Of a DNA stretch of 14,685 bases, positions 1-6,229 are shown in pieces. How positions within the stretch are numbered: the first letter of the stretch is position 1; every line of letters begins with the position of its first letter. The DNA is from a bacterium (GTDB taxonomy: Bacteria > Patescibacteriota > Minisyncoccia > Phycocordibacterales > UBA6065). The stretch spans positions 1 to 14,685 of the forward strand of contig JAUSGU010000016.1 in NCBI GenBank assembly GCA_030648825.1, in the 5' to 3' direction. Position numbers and translations under genes: made by a program. The notes beneath the pieces were generated by a model. The model was not told the DNA's origin, did not search any database, and worked only from the letters and a program-made list of their open reading frames with translations.

Positions 1-39
1 GCCCGATTCATGGCATTGCTTCCGTATGTAGCGAGATAG
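1..39 (+). CDS. rpsR: Ribosomal protein bS18, C-terminal end (partial)
   Basis: Frame 1 runs open from the window edge to TAG at 37-39 and gives only ARFMALLPYVAR. This matches the well-conserved end of small-subunit protein bS18, where family members end in forms such as KRARQMALLPYV or KRARYLSLLPYT. The protein binds 16S rRNA in the platform of the 30S subunit. Only 12 residues are visible, so the call rests on that one motif and on the housekeeping context (efp next door, convergent). The gene enters from the left; its start is outside the window. The large inverted repeat beginning at 44 lies five bases past the stop and may terminate it. Confidence 0.62.
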   Translation, partial: ARFMALLPYVAR

Positions 40-43
40 AGTA

Positions 44-184
44 AAAGATAGCAAACACAAAAGGAAGAGTGGATTGAGAAAACGAAACCGAGGGTGCGAC
101 GGCGCCCGAGCATAGGAAAATTTTTAGTAAAAAATTTTTCGGTCGTTTTGGAGAGACACTCTTCCTTTTGTTTTTGCTATTTTT
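44..184. repeat. Large structured inverted repeat (element 1), probable bidirectional terminator
   Basis: Outer arms 44-71 and 157-184 are 28 nt each and pair at 26 Watson-Crick positions plus one G-T wobble (47/181), with one mismatch (56/172). Inside is a second stem, AAAACGA (79-85) with TCGTTTT (143-149). It encloses a hairpin GGGTGC-GACG-GCGCCC (92-107) and an A/T-only hairpin (116-140, one bulged T). The element fills the gap between the convergent rpsR and efp stop codons. It is followed by a T-rich stretch on the + strand (TTTTTATTTG) and by CTTTTACTC on the - strand, so it could terminate both transcripts. Its core resembles the element at 8278-8394, although the outer arms are unrelated. 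The fold is drawn by eye. Confidence 0.8.
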
Positions 185-195
185 ATTTGTAATTT

Positions 196-762
196 CTAAA
201 CCCGCTCTCTGTATTCACCTGTTTCTGTATTGATTCTGATGGTGTCGTCGGTGTTTACAAACAGAGGAACAGTAACCATGGCGCCGGTTTCTACTTTGAC
301 CAATTTGTTGCCACCACGAGCCGTGTCGCCTCTGACTCCCGGCGGAGCTTCTGTTACTTTCAAGTCTACGGTGGCATCGAGCTTTACTCCAAAAATTTTT
401 TCGTCAAAAACCATGGCGTCATATGTTGAATTTGGTTTGAGAAACTTTGATTTCACGCCCAAAATATCCTCGGTAATCTTGAAACGCTTTGATGGGTCGT
501 TCGCTTCGGAGAACCACCAGTCGCCTCGACTCTGATAGAGATATTTCACTTCTTTGGTATCTATCTCGGCCTCTTCCACCTTGTCCGCCTGATGAAAAGT
601 CATATCGGCTATACGTCCGGTCAAGAGATTTTTTATTTTTGTCTTGTTCTGTGGCTTTCTCTGTTGCATACGGAATATATCGTTCTCCAGAACTTCATAT
701 GGTTCTCCATCAACGAGGATATATTTTCGGGCGGTTATTTCACTATAATCTAGGAGCGACAT
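196..762 (-). CDS. efp: Translation elongation factor P
   Basis: The 188-aa product has the usual EF-P length. EF-P binds between the ribosomal P and E sites and relieves stalling at polyproline stretches. The N-terminal KOW-like domain is at about residues 4-62 (ILVDGEPYEV, IKNLLTG), the middle OB domain at about 69-125, and the C-terminal OB domain at about 130-187, with GDTARGGNK, VTVPLFVNTDDTIRI and the family ending TGEYRERV. Aligned without gaps to the E. coli protein, the tip loop PGKGQ becomes MQQRK, so the modified Lys34 is replaced by Gln34, followed by Arg35 and Lys36. The gene stands alone and converges on rpsR. The ATG at 762 has no Shine-Dalgarno sequence. A promoter at 800-829 would give a leader of about 30 nt. 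Family identity is firm; the tip chemistry is open. Confidence 0.95.
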   Translation of the reverse strand: MSLLDYSEITARKYILVDGEPYEVLENDIFRMQQRKPQNKTKIKNLLTGRIADMTFHQADKVEEAEIDTKEVKYLYQSRGDWWFSEANDPSKRFKITEDILGVKSKFLKPNSTYDAMVFDEKIFGVKLDATVDLKVTEAPPGVRGDTARGGNKLVKVETGAMVTVPLFVNTDDTIRINTETGEYRERV

Positions 763-799
763 GAAAAATTTATGATTAAAAACGGCTTAATAGGGCTTT

Positions 800-829
800 A
801 TACTAGCCTACAGACGGGAGGTTGTCCAA
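800..829 (-). promoter_or_regulatory. Putative efp promoter
   Basis: Reading the - strand, a -35-like TTGGAC (824-829) is followed after 18 bases by a -10-like TAGTAT (800-805). Transcription would begin near 793, about 30 nt before the efp start codon. The match is moderate and the stretch 763-938 holds no coding sequence. Confidence 0.45.
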
Positions 830-938
830 TTTTTGAGTAATTCACAGTAATTCCACAGCCAACTTTAGATTTTCTTTATCTTATTATTGTACTGTAATGC
901 TGGATGATCTTTGAACATTATGAATCATAAACCAAGTG

Positions 939-973
939 CTAAACATCCCCGCCTTATGAGCGGGGATGTTTAG
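939..973 (-). terminator. Hairpin terminator downstream of recA
   Basis: A perfect 14-bp stem (939-952 with 960-973, CTAAACATCCCCGC and its complement) encloses a 7-nt loop. It sits 18 bases past the recA stop, where the ftsK-recA operon would end. The T tract after the stem on the - strand is weak (CACTTGGTTTATG), so it may act as an mRNA 3'-end stabiliser as much as an intrinsic terminator. Confidence 0.7.
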
Positions 974-990
974 TTGAGTATCAGACTTTT

Positions 991-2076
991 TTATATTTCT
1001 TTTAATTTCTCTCTGATTTTCTTTAAAATTTCGCCGGCAATTTTTGGGTTTTCTTTTAGGAATTGTCTGGTAGCGTCATAGCCACGACCGAGGGGCAGTT
1101 TTTCGCCGGCTTTGCCGTCTCCTTGTGGTTGATATGAATACGAAGCGCCTGATTTTGAAATGATGCCATGAATTTCACCGAGAGCAATGATTTCTCCTTC
1201 ACGCGATATGCCCTCATTGTACATCAGATCAAATTCCGTTTGTCTGAATGGAGCGGCTACTTTGTTTTTTACTACTTTTACCCGCACCCGGCCACCGACA
1301 ATTTCTTCACCTTTTTTTATCTGGGCTATGCGACGAATGTCCAGACGCATAGATGTGTAAAATTTTAAAGCTTTGCCACCCGGAGTTGTTTCGGGATTGC
1401 CGAACATAACGCCTATTTGCATGCGGATTTGATTGATGAATATAACTACGGTCTTGGATTTTGCGGTGATAGCTGTGAGCTTGCGCAGGGCTTGAGACAT
1501 CAGTCTAGCTTGCTTGCCCATGTGACTGGCGCCCATATCGCCTTCTATTTCGTCTTTTGGTGTGAGGGCCGCGACAGAATCTATGACAATAACATCTATT
1601 TTGCCTGAACGTACCAGAGATTCAACGATTTCCAGAGCCTGTTCTCCCGTATCCGGTTGAGAAATCAGCAAATCGTCTATTTTTACACCGATCTTTTTTG
1701 AATACTCCGGATCCATGGCGTGTTCAGCGTCTATAAAAGCACATATGCCTCCGGTTTTTTGAGCTTCGGCGATGATGTGCAGGGACAAAGTTGTCTTGCC
1801 TGATGATTCGGGGCCGAATATTTCTATGATTCTGCCACGAGGTACACCGCTGATACCCGTGGCGGCGTCTAGGCCGATTGATCCCGTGGAAATGGCGTTT
1901 ATATGAACACGCGGTTTGTCGCCCAATTTCATGATGGCTTCTTCGCCAAATTTTGTCTTTATGGCGTTGAGCGTTTCTTCTATATTCGGACGCTCTCTAA
2001 TTGTTTCTTTTATTTCATTTTTTAATCCACCTGCTGTCCCATCTCCTGTCACTGCTTTCTTTTCTTTTTTTGTCAT
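991..2076 (-). CDS. recA: Recombinase RecA
   Basis: The 361-aa product is RecA, the ATP-dependent strand-exchange protein of homologous recombination and the co-protease of SOS-type responses. Walker A GPESSGKT is at 88-95, the catalytic glutamate is in [10 protein letters not shown] (Glu118), and Walker [11 protein letters not shown] is at 162-171. Loop L1 is around 176-197 and loop L2 runs from [20 protein letters not shown]. The core is followed by the C-terminal domain from about 290. The N-terminus is about 20 residues longer than E. coli RecA and is charged ([11 protein letters not shown]). The start ATG lies one base after the TAA of the Ig-like gene (TAAAATG), with no Shine-Dalgarno sequence, which suggests coupled translation within the ftsK-Ig-recA transcript. 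A hairpin at 939-973 ends the unit. No LexA-type operator was recognised. Confidence 0.98.
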   Translation of the reverse strand: MTKKEKKAVTGDGTAGGLKNEIKETIRERPNIEETLNAIKTKFGEEAIMKLGDKPRVHINAISTGSIGLDAATGISGVPRGRIIEIFGPESSGKTTLSLHIIAEAQKTGGICAFIDAEHAMDPEYSKKIGVKIDDLLISQPDTGEQALEIVESLVRSGKIDVIVIDSVAALTPKDEIEGDMGASHMGKQARLMSQALRKLTAITAKSKTVVIFINQIRMQIGVMFGNPETTPGGKALKFYTSMRLDIRRIAQIKKGEEIVGGRVRVKVVKNKVAAPFRQTEFDLMYNEGISREGEIIALGEIHGIISKSGASYSYQPQGDGKAGEKLPLGRGYDATRQFLKENPKIAGEILKKIREKLKEI

Positions 2077-2077
2077 T

Positions 2078-2431
2078 TTATTTATGCATTATTTGTAAGA
2101 AGGTTTCTGCTTTTCTGCCAAACCGATCTTTTGCCTCCAGAGTGATTATATTATACCCGTACAAAAGCAGAATTTTTTCGGTGAACTTGCCGGCTTCATC
2201 GGTGAAAATCTGCGCACCGTTCAAATTGAGGAATGAAATATTTTTGGCTATGCCGGATATCGTGACGAGCGAATCCGACACTAATGATCCATTTTTTGGT
2301 TCCGAGACAGTTATGATCGGACCTTCCGCAAATGTTTTGGCACGAAAAATTCCATATCCTCCTATGACGGCCACAACGAGAACGATTGTTGTTATTTTAA
2401 TCAACCATTTCACTCTCTTTCGATCAGTCAT
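2078..2431 (-). CDS. Membrane-anchored Ig-like (glucodextranase B-type) domain protein
   Basis: The predicted product is 117 aa. Residues 1-8 are basic (MTDRKRVK), 9-29 form one membrane helix, and about 37-115 form an extracytoplasmic beta-sandwich. The pattern [21 protein letters not shown], then NLNG...FTDEAGKF and [16 protein letters not shown], is typical of the Ig-like domains related to glucodextranase B that are common in Patescibacteria. The start at 2431 was chosen because upstream in-frame ATGs overlap the ftsK end by up to 100 bases and would put a hydrophobic, unlikely sequence in front; it leaves a 46-base gap to ftsK. A TATAAT at 2442-2447 just before the start might be an internal promoter. 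The role is unknown; the position between ftsK and recA suggests co-expression rather than a DNA-processing function. Confidence 0.8.
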   Translation of the reverse strand: MTDRKRVKWLIKITTIVLVVAVIGGYGIFRAKTFAEGPIITVSEPKNGSLVSDSLVTISGIAKNISFLNLNGAQIFTDEAGKFTEKILLLYGYNIITLEAKDRFGRKAETFLQIMHK

Positions 2432-2441
2432 GGCTTTGGGT

Positions 2442-2447
2442 ATTATA
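2442..2447 (-). promoter_or_regulatory. Possible internal -10 box upstream of the Ig-like gene and recA
   Basis: A consensus TATAAT on the - strand lies 10 bases before the ATG at 2431, in a very AT-rich gap. No convincing -35 and no TG extension were found, so it may be chance. If real, it would give recA transcription independent of ftsK with an almost leaderless mRNA. Confidence 0.25.
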
Positions 2448-2477
2448 GAAAATTGATATAAAGAAAAAATAAAGAAA

Positions 2478-4724
2478 TTATAAAGTTTCTGGTTCATTCT
2501 GCGGGTTACCATTTTCATCGTTTTTCGCCGGTTGCTCATTACCCACGACAGAACGCGGTTTAGAGCCATCCGCCGCACCTATCACGCCCCGTTCCTCGAG
2601 CAGATCCATGAGCCGCGCGGCCCTGGAATATCCCACACGAAGTTTCCTCTGTATATAGGATGTTGACGCTTTACCAGCTTCCAGAACGATTTTCTTTGCT
2701 TCTTCATACAAATCATCGTCTTCACTGCCGAGTTCGGTATTCTCGTCGAGCGTTGCTGAAAATATGGCGTTATCGTTTTTTACGCCATTGTCCGTGAGAT
2801 TGATATCATCCGTGAGCTCGTCTCTGTGATTGTCCGCCAGAAATTTGACTACTTTTTTCACTTCTGTTTCCGATATATAAGCGCATTGAATACGAGTCGG
2901 CTTTGACATTTCGCCGGATAGATAGAGCATATCTCCCGCGCCCAACAATTTTTCCGCGCCGACTGTATCCAAAATGGTCCGGGAATCCACTTGAGAAGCG
3001 ACTTGGAGCGCCATGCGCGCCGGAATGTTCGCTTTTATGAGGCCGGTGATGACGTTGACCGATGGTCTCTGAGTGGACAGAATCAAATGGATACCGACAG
3101 CTCGGCTCATTTGAGCCAAGCGGACAATGCCGGCTTCCAATTCACGCGGATAAGTAGACATGATGTCGGCCAGTTCATCCAAAATGATGACAATAAAAGG
3201 CATAGGGTCGGTTTTTTCAGGATTCGGTTCGTGGATGTTTTTGTGGTATGAATCCACATCCCGCACACCGCTGGCCTGCAATATATTGTAACGGCGCTCC
3301 ATTTCTTTTGCGGCCCATTTCAGAGAGAGGATGGCCTTTTTCGGATCCGTGATGACGGGCGTGAGGAGATGGGGTATTTTATTATAGAGAGTGAGTTCTA
3401 CGCGTTTTGGATCAATCATAATCAGTTTGAGTTTTTTCGGTGAACATCTATAGAGCAGAGAAACGACGAGAGAATGAATTGTCACCGATTTGCCAGATCC
3501 GGTAGCGCCCGCTATGAGGAGATGGGGCATTTTTCCCAAATTGGCGAAATGAGATTTGCCGGATATGCCTTTACCCAGAGATACGAGAAGCGGTTTGTCG
3601 GAACCCTGAAACTCCTCGGAAGAAAATAGGGTGCCGAGACCGACCATGGTTTTCGTGGTGTTTGGTATTTCAATACCGACCAGAGATTTTCCCGGAATAG
3701 GAGCTTCTATGCGCAGAGGATGAGCGGCCAGAGCCAGAGCCAGATCATTCTGCAAAGCGACAATACGCGAGAGTTTCACACCCTCTGCCGGTTTGAGAGC
3801 ATAGCGGGTGACGGAAGGACCGATGGATACTTCGTCCATCTCAACATCTATGCCGAAATTGGCGAGAGTTCTCTTTATGATGTTTGCATTTGCTTTGACA
3901 TCTCCGACCACAGGCTTGCCTTTGTCGCGTTCCAGAAAGGAGAGGGGAGGAGGAACATAAACCCTGTCGTCCTCGCGCAGGCTAGATTTGATGAATTCGG
4001 TATCATCACCGACGCCCAAAACTATTTTGGTGTCAGGTTTCTGTTTTTTGTCTGAATCTGTCGCATATTCTTTTTTTAGTTTTTCGTCGGTTTTCTTTTC
4101 TCTGTCTTTTTTATGTTCTTCTTCAAAAGGTACGGAAAGTTTCACATCAATATCATCTTCTTCTTCGTTCTCATTATCATCTCTCTCTGTGTTTTCTTCT
4201 TTGTTTAATTGAAAGAGGGATTTTAAGTCCATCTCTCGATTAAAAGCGATGAGGACGGAGATAACGACCAATGCGGCGAGAAAAACCAAACTGGCTGTTT
4301 CCTCAAACAATTTTACGAGCGGATAGGCGATCCAAGAGCCAATCTTGCCACCGGACGTTGGTGAAACAATATCAATGATACCCAGAGTTCCGAGAAAAAA
4401 TATGACAGAGCCGTACAATTTTGCACTGTCAAAATTTCTGTGGCGATTTCTCAAAAAAGTAACACCTAGAACAATCAATATGAGAGGCAGGAGATAATAG
4501 CCTACACCGAGGAGATATGACAAACTCAAAAAAGCGTAATGACCGGCGATACCCGCTTTGTTCCAAATAGCCAGAGAAGCGAATATAGCCAGAACAAAAA
4601 ATACGATTGCCGATACTCCTTGGATAGTTTCGCTCGCGAGATTTTGAAAAAATCCGCCACCCGATTTTCCTCTACTATTTTTTGATGAAGTGTCATTCGC
4701 GTCGCCGGTTTTTTTCTTTGACAT
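2478..4724 (-). CDS. ftsK: DNA translocase FtsK/SpoIIIE
   Basis: The 748-aa product is the septal DNA pump that clears and sorts chromosome ends during division. Four membrane helices lie at about residues 35-54, 66-90, 104-120 and 144-161, followed by a highly charged linker at 172-235. The alpha/beta motor has Walker A GATGSGKS at 406-413, MIDPKRVEL at 436-444, Walker B VIILDELAD at 512-520 and STQRPSVNVITGLIKANIP at 550-568. The C-terminal gamma winged helix is at about 672-728 (YIQRKLRVGYSRAARLMDLLEERGVIG), which in the family reads polar KOPS-type sequences. It is first in the operon with the Ig-like gene and recA. The ATG is preceded by TGATATAAT ending six bases upstream, so the mRNA is probably leaderless and no Shine-Dalgarno is needed. 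The linker is short next to the Pro/Gln-rich one of E. coli. Confidence 0.97.
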   Translation of the reverse strand: MSKKKTGDANDTSSKNSRGKSGGGFFQNLASETIQGVSAIVFFVLAIFASLAIWNKAGIAGHYAFLSLSYLLGVGYYLLPLILIVLGVTFLRNRHRNFDSAKLYGSVIFFLGTLGIIDIVSPTSGGKIGSWIAYPLVKLFEETASLVFLAALVVISVLIAFNREMDLKSLFQLNKEENTERDDNENEEEDDIDVKLSVPFEEEHKKDREKKTDEKLKKEYATDSDKKQKPDTKIVLGVGDDTEFIKSSLREDDRVYVPPPLSFLERDKGKPVVGDVKANANIIKRTLANFGIDVEMDEVSIGPSVTRYALKPAEGVKLSRIVALQNDLALALAAHPLRIEAPIPGKSLVGIEIPNTTKTMVGLGTLFSSEEFQGSDKPLLVSLGKGISGKSHFANLGKMPHLLIAGATGSGKSVTIHSLVVSLLYRCSPKKLKLIMIDPKRVELTLYNKIPHLLTPVITDPKKAILSLKWAAKEMERRYNILQASGVRDVDSYHKNIHEPNPEKTDPMPFIVIILDELADIMSTYPRELEAGIVRLAQMSRAVGIHLILSTQRPSVNVITGLIKANIPARMALQVASQVDSRTILDTVGAEKLLGAGDMLYLSGEMSKPTRIQCAYISETEVKKVVKFLADNHRDELTDDINLTDNGVKNDNAIFSATLDENTELGSEDDDLYEEAKKIVLEAGKASTSYIQRKLRVGYSRAARLMDLLEERGVIGAADGSKPRSVVGNEQPAKNDENGNPQNEPETL

Positions 4725-4730
4725 AAAGTC

Positions 4731-4739
4731 ATTATATCA
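4731..4739 (-). promoter_or_regulatory. Extended -10 promoter of ftsK, implying a leaderless mRNA
   Basis: On the - strand TGATATAAT (TG-N-TATAAT) is followed by GACTTT and then the ftsK ATG. With the usual 6-7 bases from -10 to the start site, transcription begins at the A of ATG. No -35 match is evident, as expected for extended -10 promoters. The same spacing recurs before 8420 and 10721. Confidence 0.6.
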
Positions 4740-4838
4740 TGTGAGAAACAGCCTTATTATGGTTATTTCAGCACATATCAATGCGTACATTTGACGGATT
4801 GATTACTTTTTCTTTTGTGTCAGACGGTAAAAAAGTCT

Positions 4839-4867
4839 TTGCGTCCTTTATAGGTTGGGTCTATAAT
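4839..4867 (+). promoter_or_regulatory. Promoter P1 of the winged-helix gene
   Basis: TTGCGT (4839-4844), a 17-base spacer and a perfect TATAAT (4862-4867) make a good sigma-70-type promoter. An inverted repeat GTCCTTTATAG (4843-4853) / CTATAATGGAC (4861-4871), 10 of 11 paired, overlaps both the -35 and the -10, as an operator would. Confidence 0.6.
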
Positions 4868-4958
4868 GGACATATTAAAAGTTGACAATTTTCTCTAAAG
4901 GACGTATCATCAAAAGGACATAGATAAGACTCTTTAAGGACATTTTTTAAAAGACATA
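4843..4958 (+). promoter_or_regulatory. Array of AAGGACA-type boxes, candidate operator sites
   Basis: Six related boxes occur in 116 bases: GTCCTTTATA (4843-4852, inverted), ATGGACATAT (4866-4875), AAAGGACGTA (4897-4906), AAAGGACATA (4913-4922), TAAGGACATT (4935-4944) and a weaker AAAAGACATA (4949-4958). They overlap the -35/-10 of P1, the spacer and -10 of P2, and both likely start sites. Two more occur inside the downstream gene (5515-5525 inverted, 5546-5555). This placement suits repression by the encoded winged-helix protein, but binding is inference. Confidence 0.5.
4882..4910 (+). promoter_or_regulatory. Promoter P2 of the winged-helix gene
   Basis: A perfect -35 TTGACA (4882-4887), a 17-base spacer and TATCAT (4905-4910) predict a start near 4917 and a leader of about 68 nt before the ATG at 4985. 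One AAGGACA-type box covers the spacer/-10 and another the start site. Confidence 0.6.
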
Positions 4959-4984
4959 TTTTAAGCTTATTTTGTAACACTTTT

Positions 4985-5851
4985 ATGGAAAACAAGACAG
5001 GAGATAATAAGGAAAACAAAAAAATAGAATCACAAGACGAAAGTTCTCGTGCTGTTCTTTCTCTGTTTGGTGAAAATTTTCACTTTGTTTTTGTATACAA
5101 AAAGACAGAAAAATTGATCGCCGCCATATACATGATCACCAATTATGTGAGAGATGATGAACCTCTGAAATGGCGACTTCGCGAAGACGCTCTAGAGTTG
5201 CTCTCTCTCAACATCGCCTTTGTAGAAGTTCCTCTCTCCGAACGCCGAAAATTATTGAAAAAATACAAGGCAATTTCTGTTGAGATTATTTCTTTGGCGG
5301 GAATAGCCTTTCATGGAGGCCTTATTTCAGAGATGAACCATACAGTTTTAAAGAGAGAATTTGAAAACCTGCTCTCTGTTATGGAGAGAGATGAGAACAG
5401 AAAAGCCAACGAAGAAAACATTATTCTAACTCCCGATTTTTTTGGTCAGACCCATAAATCAGACGCTCCGGTTTCTACTGTTCCCCAGATCGATTTTCTC
5501 AAAAAACACAATGATGTCCTTTATACATCTCCGAGAAATTCTCTTAAAGGACATTTTCAAAAAACATCCGTTCCGGACATTGATTTGTCTAGGACAGAAC
5601 AAAAGACAGAGTATTTGCCAAAAATACCGATCAAATCTGACAAATCTTTCGGCGACAAAGATGATAGAAAAACCGTCATAATAAAGCTTTTATCCAAAAA
5701 AGGCCGTTTAAATATAAAGGATTTCAGTCAAACTATAAAAGGTTGTAGCGAAAAAACGATTCAAAGAGAGCTTTTGGCTATGGTTGCTTCCGGTGTATTG
5801 AGAAAAGAAGGGGAGAGGCGCTGGAGTACTTATTCTCTGGCCGATAGATAA
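4985..5851 (+). CDS. Winged-helix DNA-binding protein, putative transcriptional regulator
   Basis: The 288-aa cytoplasmic protein has three parts. A helical N-terminal domain at about 23-135 contains VYKKTEKLIAAIYMITNYV and EPLKWRLREDALELL; I associate this pattern with uncharacterised patescibacterial proteins but cannot name a family. A polar, probably disordered linker is at about 140-225. The C-terminal winged helix at about 228-285 resembles the DeoR/BlaI-like fold: helix RKTVIIKLLSKKG, likely recognition helix CSEKTIQRELLAMV (254-267) and wing GVLRKEGERRWSTYSL. No enzymatic motif or ligand domain is seen. It is transcribed divergently from ftsK behind two promoters dotted with repeated AAGGACA boxes, which points to autoregulation. 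The ATG at 4985 has no Shine-Dalgarno. No terminator with a clear T tract was found downstream. Target genes are unknown. Confidence 0.75.
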   Translation: MENKTGDNKENKKIESQDESSRAVLSLFGENFHFVFVYKKTEKLIAAIYMITNYVRDDEPLKWRLREDALELLSLNIAFVEVPLSERRKLLKKYKAISVEIISLAGIAFHGGLISEMNHTVLKREFENLLSVMERDENRKANEENIILTPDFFGQTHKSDAPVSTVPQIDFLKKHNDVLYTSPRNSLKGHFQKTSVPDIDLSRTEQKTEYLPKIPIKSDKSFGDKDDRKTVIIKLLSKKGRLNIKDFSQTIKGCSEKTIQRELLAMVASGVLRKEGERRWSTYSLADR

Positions 5852-5971
5852 ATTCTCAATTTCTTGCTTTTTTGGCTATTTTAGTCTAGTATTGCCATGT
5901 GGCTATTGCTCCTCACGTGAGGCGTAAAGAGGCCTTTAATCAAGCTTTTTTCGTTATCCACATGTAGGGTT
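5852..5971. other. Noncoding interval before the S-layer-like gene promoter
   Basis: No credible coding sequence is seen on either strand. It contains a 12-base palindrome CCTCACGTGAGG (5911-5922), too tight to be a hairpin but shaped like a protein-binding site, and a short repeat of TGGCTATT (near 5872 and 5901). Both could be chance. Confidence 0.4.
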
Positions 5972-6000
5972 TTGCGCATCTTTGCTTAAAGCCTTATAAT
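5972..6000 (+). promoter_or_regulatory. Strong promoter of the S-layer-like gene
   Basis: TTGCGC (5972-5977), a 17-base spacer and a perfect TATAAT (5995-6000) predict transcription from about 6007, giving a leader near 220 nt. The architecture matches P1 of the winged-helix gene (TTGCGT-17-TATAAT). Confidence 0.65.
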
Positions 6001-6006
6001 TATCTA

Positions 6007-6229
6007 GTTACTATCTCGCGCCTTTGTGTCGAACCGAGCGATTTGTTTTCAAGTCTTGAAAACAAATCGCTCGGAAAAATAAAGCCGAGAATAGTCGAGT
6101 TCGTTTCTGTTGCTGTCGAAGCGCGGAGCGAATGAAAGATTATAAAAGTTAAGTCTAATTGAAACGGCAAGCGATATTTATAAATTAGCAAGTCTTCCGT
6201 TTCATCATTAATAGAAGTACACACAAAAT
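6007..6229 (+). promoter_or_regulatory. Long structured 5' leader of the S-layer-like mRNA
   Basis: The leader begins with a near-perfect palindrome: arms 6034-6053 and 6055-6074, 20 of 20 complementary about a single T, so a stem of about 18 bp with a 5-nt loop. It lies about 27 nt from the predicted 5' end and is not followed by a T tract, so it is more likely an mRNA-protecting stem than a terminator. A weaker pair, GAAACGG (6161-6167) with CCGTTTC (6197-6203), lies near the gene. The only Shine-Dalgarno-like sequence is a weak AGAAG about 12 bases before ATG. No known riboswitch was recognised. Confidence 0.5.

Noticed and set aside
44..184. CRISPR repeat or integron attachment site
   Set aside because: There are no tandem equal-length repeats with spacers. 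The two elements are 8 kb apart and their arms are unrelated. An attC-like role cannot be excluded, but no integrase or R-box pattern (GTTRRRY) is seen at the arm ends.
2432..2578. 49-residue N-terminal extension of the Ig-like protein overlapping ftsK
   Set aside because: It would overlap the ftsK C-terminus by about 100 bases and add a Phe/Tyr/Ile-rich stretch before a normal basic start plus membrane helix at [10 protein letters not shown].
3988..4212. 74-aa Ser/Phe-rich + strand frame inside ftsK
   Set aside because: It is the reverse complement of the charged Glu/Lys/Asp linker of FtsK; the Ser/Phe runs are an artefact of that composition.
4526..4732. 68-aa - strand frame overlapping the ftsK start
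   Set aside because: It lies in another frame of conserved ftsK sequence and its ATG would be within the predicted ftsK promoter region.
5911..5922. CCTCACGTGAGG as a terminator hairpin for the winged-helix gene
   Set aside because: The palindrome has no loop bases and no T tract follows it directly, so it cannot form a standard terminator stem.
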